Shown here: positions 61,790 to 64,000 of the stretch, piece by piece
Numbering within the stretch: the stretch's first letter is position 1
Layout of the letters: each line of letters begins with the position of its first letter
NCBI GenBank assembly: GCA_963678215.1
Contig: OY782758.1
Location: forward strand, 1,364,001 to 1,428,000
Reading direction: 5' to 3'
DNA length: 64,000 nt
Source: Thiobius zoothamnicola
Lineage (GTDB): Bacteria > Pseudomonadota > Gammaproteobacteria > Chromatiales > Chromatiaceae
Position numbers and translations under genes: made by a program
The notes under the pieces: model-generated
Seen by the model: only the letters and a program-made list of their open reading frames with translations
Database searches by the model: none
What the model was told of the DNA's origin: nothing

Positions 61790-62225
61790 CTATATATAGC
61801 TGCTCTGAATTAGCAAGAGACTGATAAGCTTCTGTGTACTTATTAAAAACTTCTGCAATTTTGTGGATTTCTTCTTCGGTATTTTTTTCAACTGCCGATA
61901 CGAGCTTAAAATGCGGTAGCTCTCGATGCAGATTTACCTCATGATTATGTTGATTGCGTTTAGCTCTCTCTGGTGAATAGTGTAGAGGTTTAACTGCGCA
62001 ACGGTATAAATCATTACCACTTTGCCAAATTATATTCTTTTCGTATGAAGATTGTTTCGGCAAATGATAATTAACCTGACCCCATACTTTTCCTAAAATA
62101 TTAAAGTCATCGTCAATTACGTTTTTCTCTGGAAGTTGCTTGAAGACTGACTGAGTCATCTTTTTAGAATCGACTTTAAGAACCTTAATTGTGACCGATA
62201 ACTCTTCTGCTTCAATTTCATTCAT
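61782..62225 (-). CDS. Cassette-borne hypothetical protein
   Basis: This is a 147-residue soluble, charged protein (ELSVTIKVLKVDSKKMTQSV, FKQLPEKNVIDDDFNILGKV, WQSGNDLYRCAVKPLHYSPE). The stop TAA lies inside the attC-like site. The start is close to the cassette boundary, leaving only about 20 bases for a ribosome site, as is usual for cassette genes. AT content is higher than in the neighbours. No family or function recognised; such proteins are often antidefence, toxin-related or metabolic, but nothing here decides this. Confidence 0.6.
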   Translation of the reverse strand: MNEIEAEELSVTIKVLKVDSKKMTQSVFKQLPEKNVIDDDFNILGKVWGQVNYHLPKQSSYEKNIIWQSGNDLYRCAVKPLHYSPERAKRNQHNHEVNLHRELPHFKLVSAVEKNTEEEIHKIAEVFNKYTEAYQSLANSEQLYIAT

Positions 62226-62259
62226 TACTCAAATTCCAATTTAGCACATAACAGCTTGG

Positions 62260-63669
62260 TTAAGTCGAGTTGATGTAAACCGTCAGTTTTTGCCCGGGAT
62301 GCAGATATCGACTGACTTTGTTCCAACGCTTAAGGTCGGCGATTTTGACTTGAAATTTACGCGCAATGGCATACAGGGAATCGCCTTTCCGTACATGATA
62401 GCGAACTTCTTGTTTAAACAAATTCTGTATTTTCGCCAATGAGACGGATTGGGTCAGTGGAATAAACAAATGTCTATCTGCCCGGATGAGATTGCTGGAT
62501 AACTGATTGGTTTGACGAATGGCGCTGATTGGCACCTTATATTGATGAGCGATATGGCTAAGGGTTTCGCCTTGGCGTATTTTGTGTTTGCGCCAACGTA
62601 GCCGCTTATCATCCGGCAAAGCGGCCAGCGCTTTTTGGAAAGTCATTTTCGCATTCACCGGTAACAGCAATTGCGTGGAGCTGGGTGGGTGGGTGACGCC
62701 ACGTTTCAGAGCCGGATTAAGCTTGAGCAAGGTTTCCAATGATACGTCAGCCAGATCGGCTGCGATTTGCAGGTCGATTTGTTGAAGGTCTTCAACCATC
62801 GCAAAATGGGGTTGATTGGCGAATTCCGGTAGCTGGATATCATACCGGCTTGGTTCATGAATGATTTTCACCAGTGCAATCAAACGCGGCACATAATCCC
62901 GGGTTTCTGCCGGTAAATCGAGCGACCAATAATCTGTCGGTTGGTTATTGCGTTCCGCTTTTTGTATAGCCCGACTGACAGTGCCCGAGCCTGCATTATA
63001 GGCGGCCAGCGTATGCAGCCAGTTGCCCTTGAAAAGCGTATTCAACCGGGTGAGGTATTTGATCGCCGCTTGCGTGGATGCAGTGATGTCACGTCTGCCA
63101 TCATACCACCAGTGTTGCTGTAGGCCCAGCATTCGCGCGGTCGCTGGCATGAATTGCCACAACCCGACAGCACCGTTGCGTGAATAAGCATGCGGACGAA
63201 AACCGCTTTCGACGGCTGGCAGCAAAACCAATTCGCGCGGCAAATCATGCTGTTCAACCTGCCCAATGATGTAGTGTAAATAAGGTTTTGCGCGATTCAA
63301 CAAGACGTCAAGCGCTTTCGGATAACGCAGAAGGCGCTCCATTTCATAGGTGATTTTGGGGTGCTGATATGACAATAAACGCAAATCCGCACGAACACGT
63401 CGCCACAGGCTATCCGTCAAACCGGATTCTGCTACCAGATTGGCATTTTCGGCAGGCTGGCGCAGGTCTTGCGGTTGTTCATCAGATGATTTGAGATGCT
63501 GCGCCGGAATATCCGTTACCGCTATTGGCTGAGTCACTTGGTGTGAAAGTACGCTTTGATTGCCGCTAGCAGGCAGACAAGCGGCACAGGTCAGCAGAAT
63601 CATAAAAAGTTGTCGGCTCCATTGCTGACGCCGCTGATTTTGTTCAGAATGCGGGGGTATTTTTCTCAT
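62260..63669 (-). CDS. mltD: Membrane-bound lytic murein transglycosylase D with LysM domains
   Basis: This 469-residue protein has a signal segment (QLFMILLTCAACLPASGNQ), an SLT domain with the catalytic Glu in LLPAVESGFRPHAYSRNG and GLWQFMPATARML, LAAYNAGSGTVSRAI, and two LysM repeats (HKIRQGETLSHIAHQYKVP and YHVRKGDSLYAIARKFQV). It cleaves peptidoglycan strands. Its stop lies about eight bases before the outer boundary of the cassette cluster. Divergent from the next gene, as mltD usually is from yafS/gloB. Confidence 0.95.
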   Translation of the reverse strand: MRKIPPHSEQNQRRQQWSRQLFMILLTCAACLPASGNQSVLSHQVTQPIAVTDIPAQHLKSSDEQPQDLRQPAENANLVAESGLTDSLWRRVRADLRLLSYQHPKITYEMERLLRYPKALDVLLNRAKPYLHYIIGQVEQHDLPRELVLLPAVESGFRPHAYSRNGAVGLWQFMPATARMLGLQQHWWYDGRRDITASTQAAIKYLTRLNTLFKGNWLHTLAAYNAGSGTVSRAIQKAERNNQPTDYWSLDLPAETRDYVPRLIALVKIIHEPSRYDIQLPEFANQPHFAMVEDLQQIDLQIAADLADVSLETLLKLNPALKRGVTHPPSSTQLLLPVNAKMTFQKALAALPDDKRLRWRKHKIRQGETLSHIAHQYKVPISAIRQTNQLSSNLIRADRHLFIPLTQSVSLAKIQNLFKQEVRYHVRKGDSLYAIARKFQVKIADLKRWNKVSRYLHPGQKLTVYINST

Positions 63670-63708
63670 GACCGGACACTATACGTAAAGCGTTCCAGGG
63701 TAACAATC

Positions 63709-64000
63709 TTGAAGCCGACATACCTCAGTGCGCAAAAGGAACTGCATCAATCCATCCGCGCTTGGTTTAATCGCCCGGCCGGGCTTCGGCTCATGCAATT
63801 GGAGCAACGTTTATTGATCGATTTGCATGCTGGGTTGTTCGGTTATTATTTGGTGCAGATACAAGGGTTTGGCCATTCCTTAGCGTGCTATGACGGGTTG
63901 CCGGTGCAGTACTGTTTACAGTTAAGCCTGCATGATGAGACTGACTCAACCACTATGCTGTATGCCTGTAGTGAAATGCTGCCTTTAGCGACAGCATCCA
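63709..64000 (+). CDS. YafS-like SAM-dependent methyltransferase, N-terminus only
   Basis: About 97 codons are visible from a TTG start at 63709 with AGGG eight bases upstream; no ATG is in frame upstream. The sequence (HQSIRAWFNRPAGLRLMQLE and DLHAGLFGYYLVQIQGFG) matches the N-terminal extension of the YafS-type methyltransferases that sit beside mltD and gloB. The SAM-binding motif lies beyond the window. Confidence 0.65.
   Translation, partial: MKPTYLSAQKELHQSIRAWFNRPAGLRLMQLEQRLLIDLHAGLFGYYLVQIQGFGHSLACYDGLPVQYCLQLSLHDETDSTTMLYACSEMLPLATAS

Noticed and set aside
1..64000. tRNA, rRNA, CRISPR arrays or a known metabolite riboswitch
   Set aside because: The intergenic regions were read for these and none was recognised by eye; a covariance search was not possible.

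Overview
The window looks like a chromosomal segment of a gammaproteobacterium with a base composition near 50% GC by eye. The evidence is hemX-hemY, fis, rnr, glyQ-glyS, a DUF2065-hisZ-purA run, prfB-lysS with the classical RF2 frameshift site, an mltD with a divergent YafS-like methyltransferase, and NtrC/sigma-54 type control of glnA. A SoeABC-type sulfite dehydrogenase and an SQR-like flavoprotein suggest an organism that handles reduced sulfur. I cannot name a genus. I saw no rRNA, tRNA or CRISPR array.

Layout. 0-7 kb: an envelope polysaccharide export cluster on the minus strand (phosphatase, Wzc-type kinase, Wza-type lipoprotein, a large surface lipoprotein, partial YjbH). 6.9-9.3 kb: a rubrerythrin / Fe-S protein / DUF3501 operon. 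9.6-11.1 kb: a short secreted protein that may be an ammonia-lyase remnant, and the SQR-like flavoprotein. 11.2-26.5 kb: an aryl-polyene/xanthomonadin-like cluster (glycosyltransferase, MMPL exporter, LolA-like protein, acyltransferase, two hot-dog dehydratases, AMP ligase, ACP, ketoreductase, methyltransferase, ketosynthase plus chain-length-factor-like protein, COG4648-like membrane protein). Between the ACP and the ketoreductase lies a foreign block with a Tlde1-like L,D-transpeptidase effector, its probable immunity protein and an IS3-family element. 26.6-40.3 kb: mostly housekeeping genes.

40.4-47.5 kb is a type VI secretion effector island. Three copies of an 18-bp palindrome stand upstream of a -24/-12 promoter, followed by the first 61 codons of vgrG, a second identical copy of the IS element in the opposite orientation, the tail of an EagR/DcrB-type chaperone gene, a 1505-residue PAAR-Rhs effector with an AT-rich toxin tip, and its probable immunity gene. 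The IS copy here lacks a target duplication while the copy at 19.4 kb has one, so the vgrG-eagR junction is probably a deletion. No structural T6SS genes are in the window.

47.5-60.9 kb: hemXY, a thioredoxin-like protein, an MlaC-like protein, a retropepsin-like protease, an MT-A70 methyltransferase, rnr, fis, the sulfite dehydrogenase and msrB. 60.96-62.25 kb, between msrB and mltD, appears to be a small integron-type cassette cluster without an integrase (CALIN): two cassettes whose first 8-9 bases are exactly complementary to the R'' end of their own attC-like site. One carries a frameshifted PIN toxin and a small partner, the other an unknown protein. The right edge holds mltD and the start of a methyltransferase gene.
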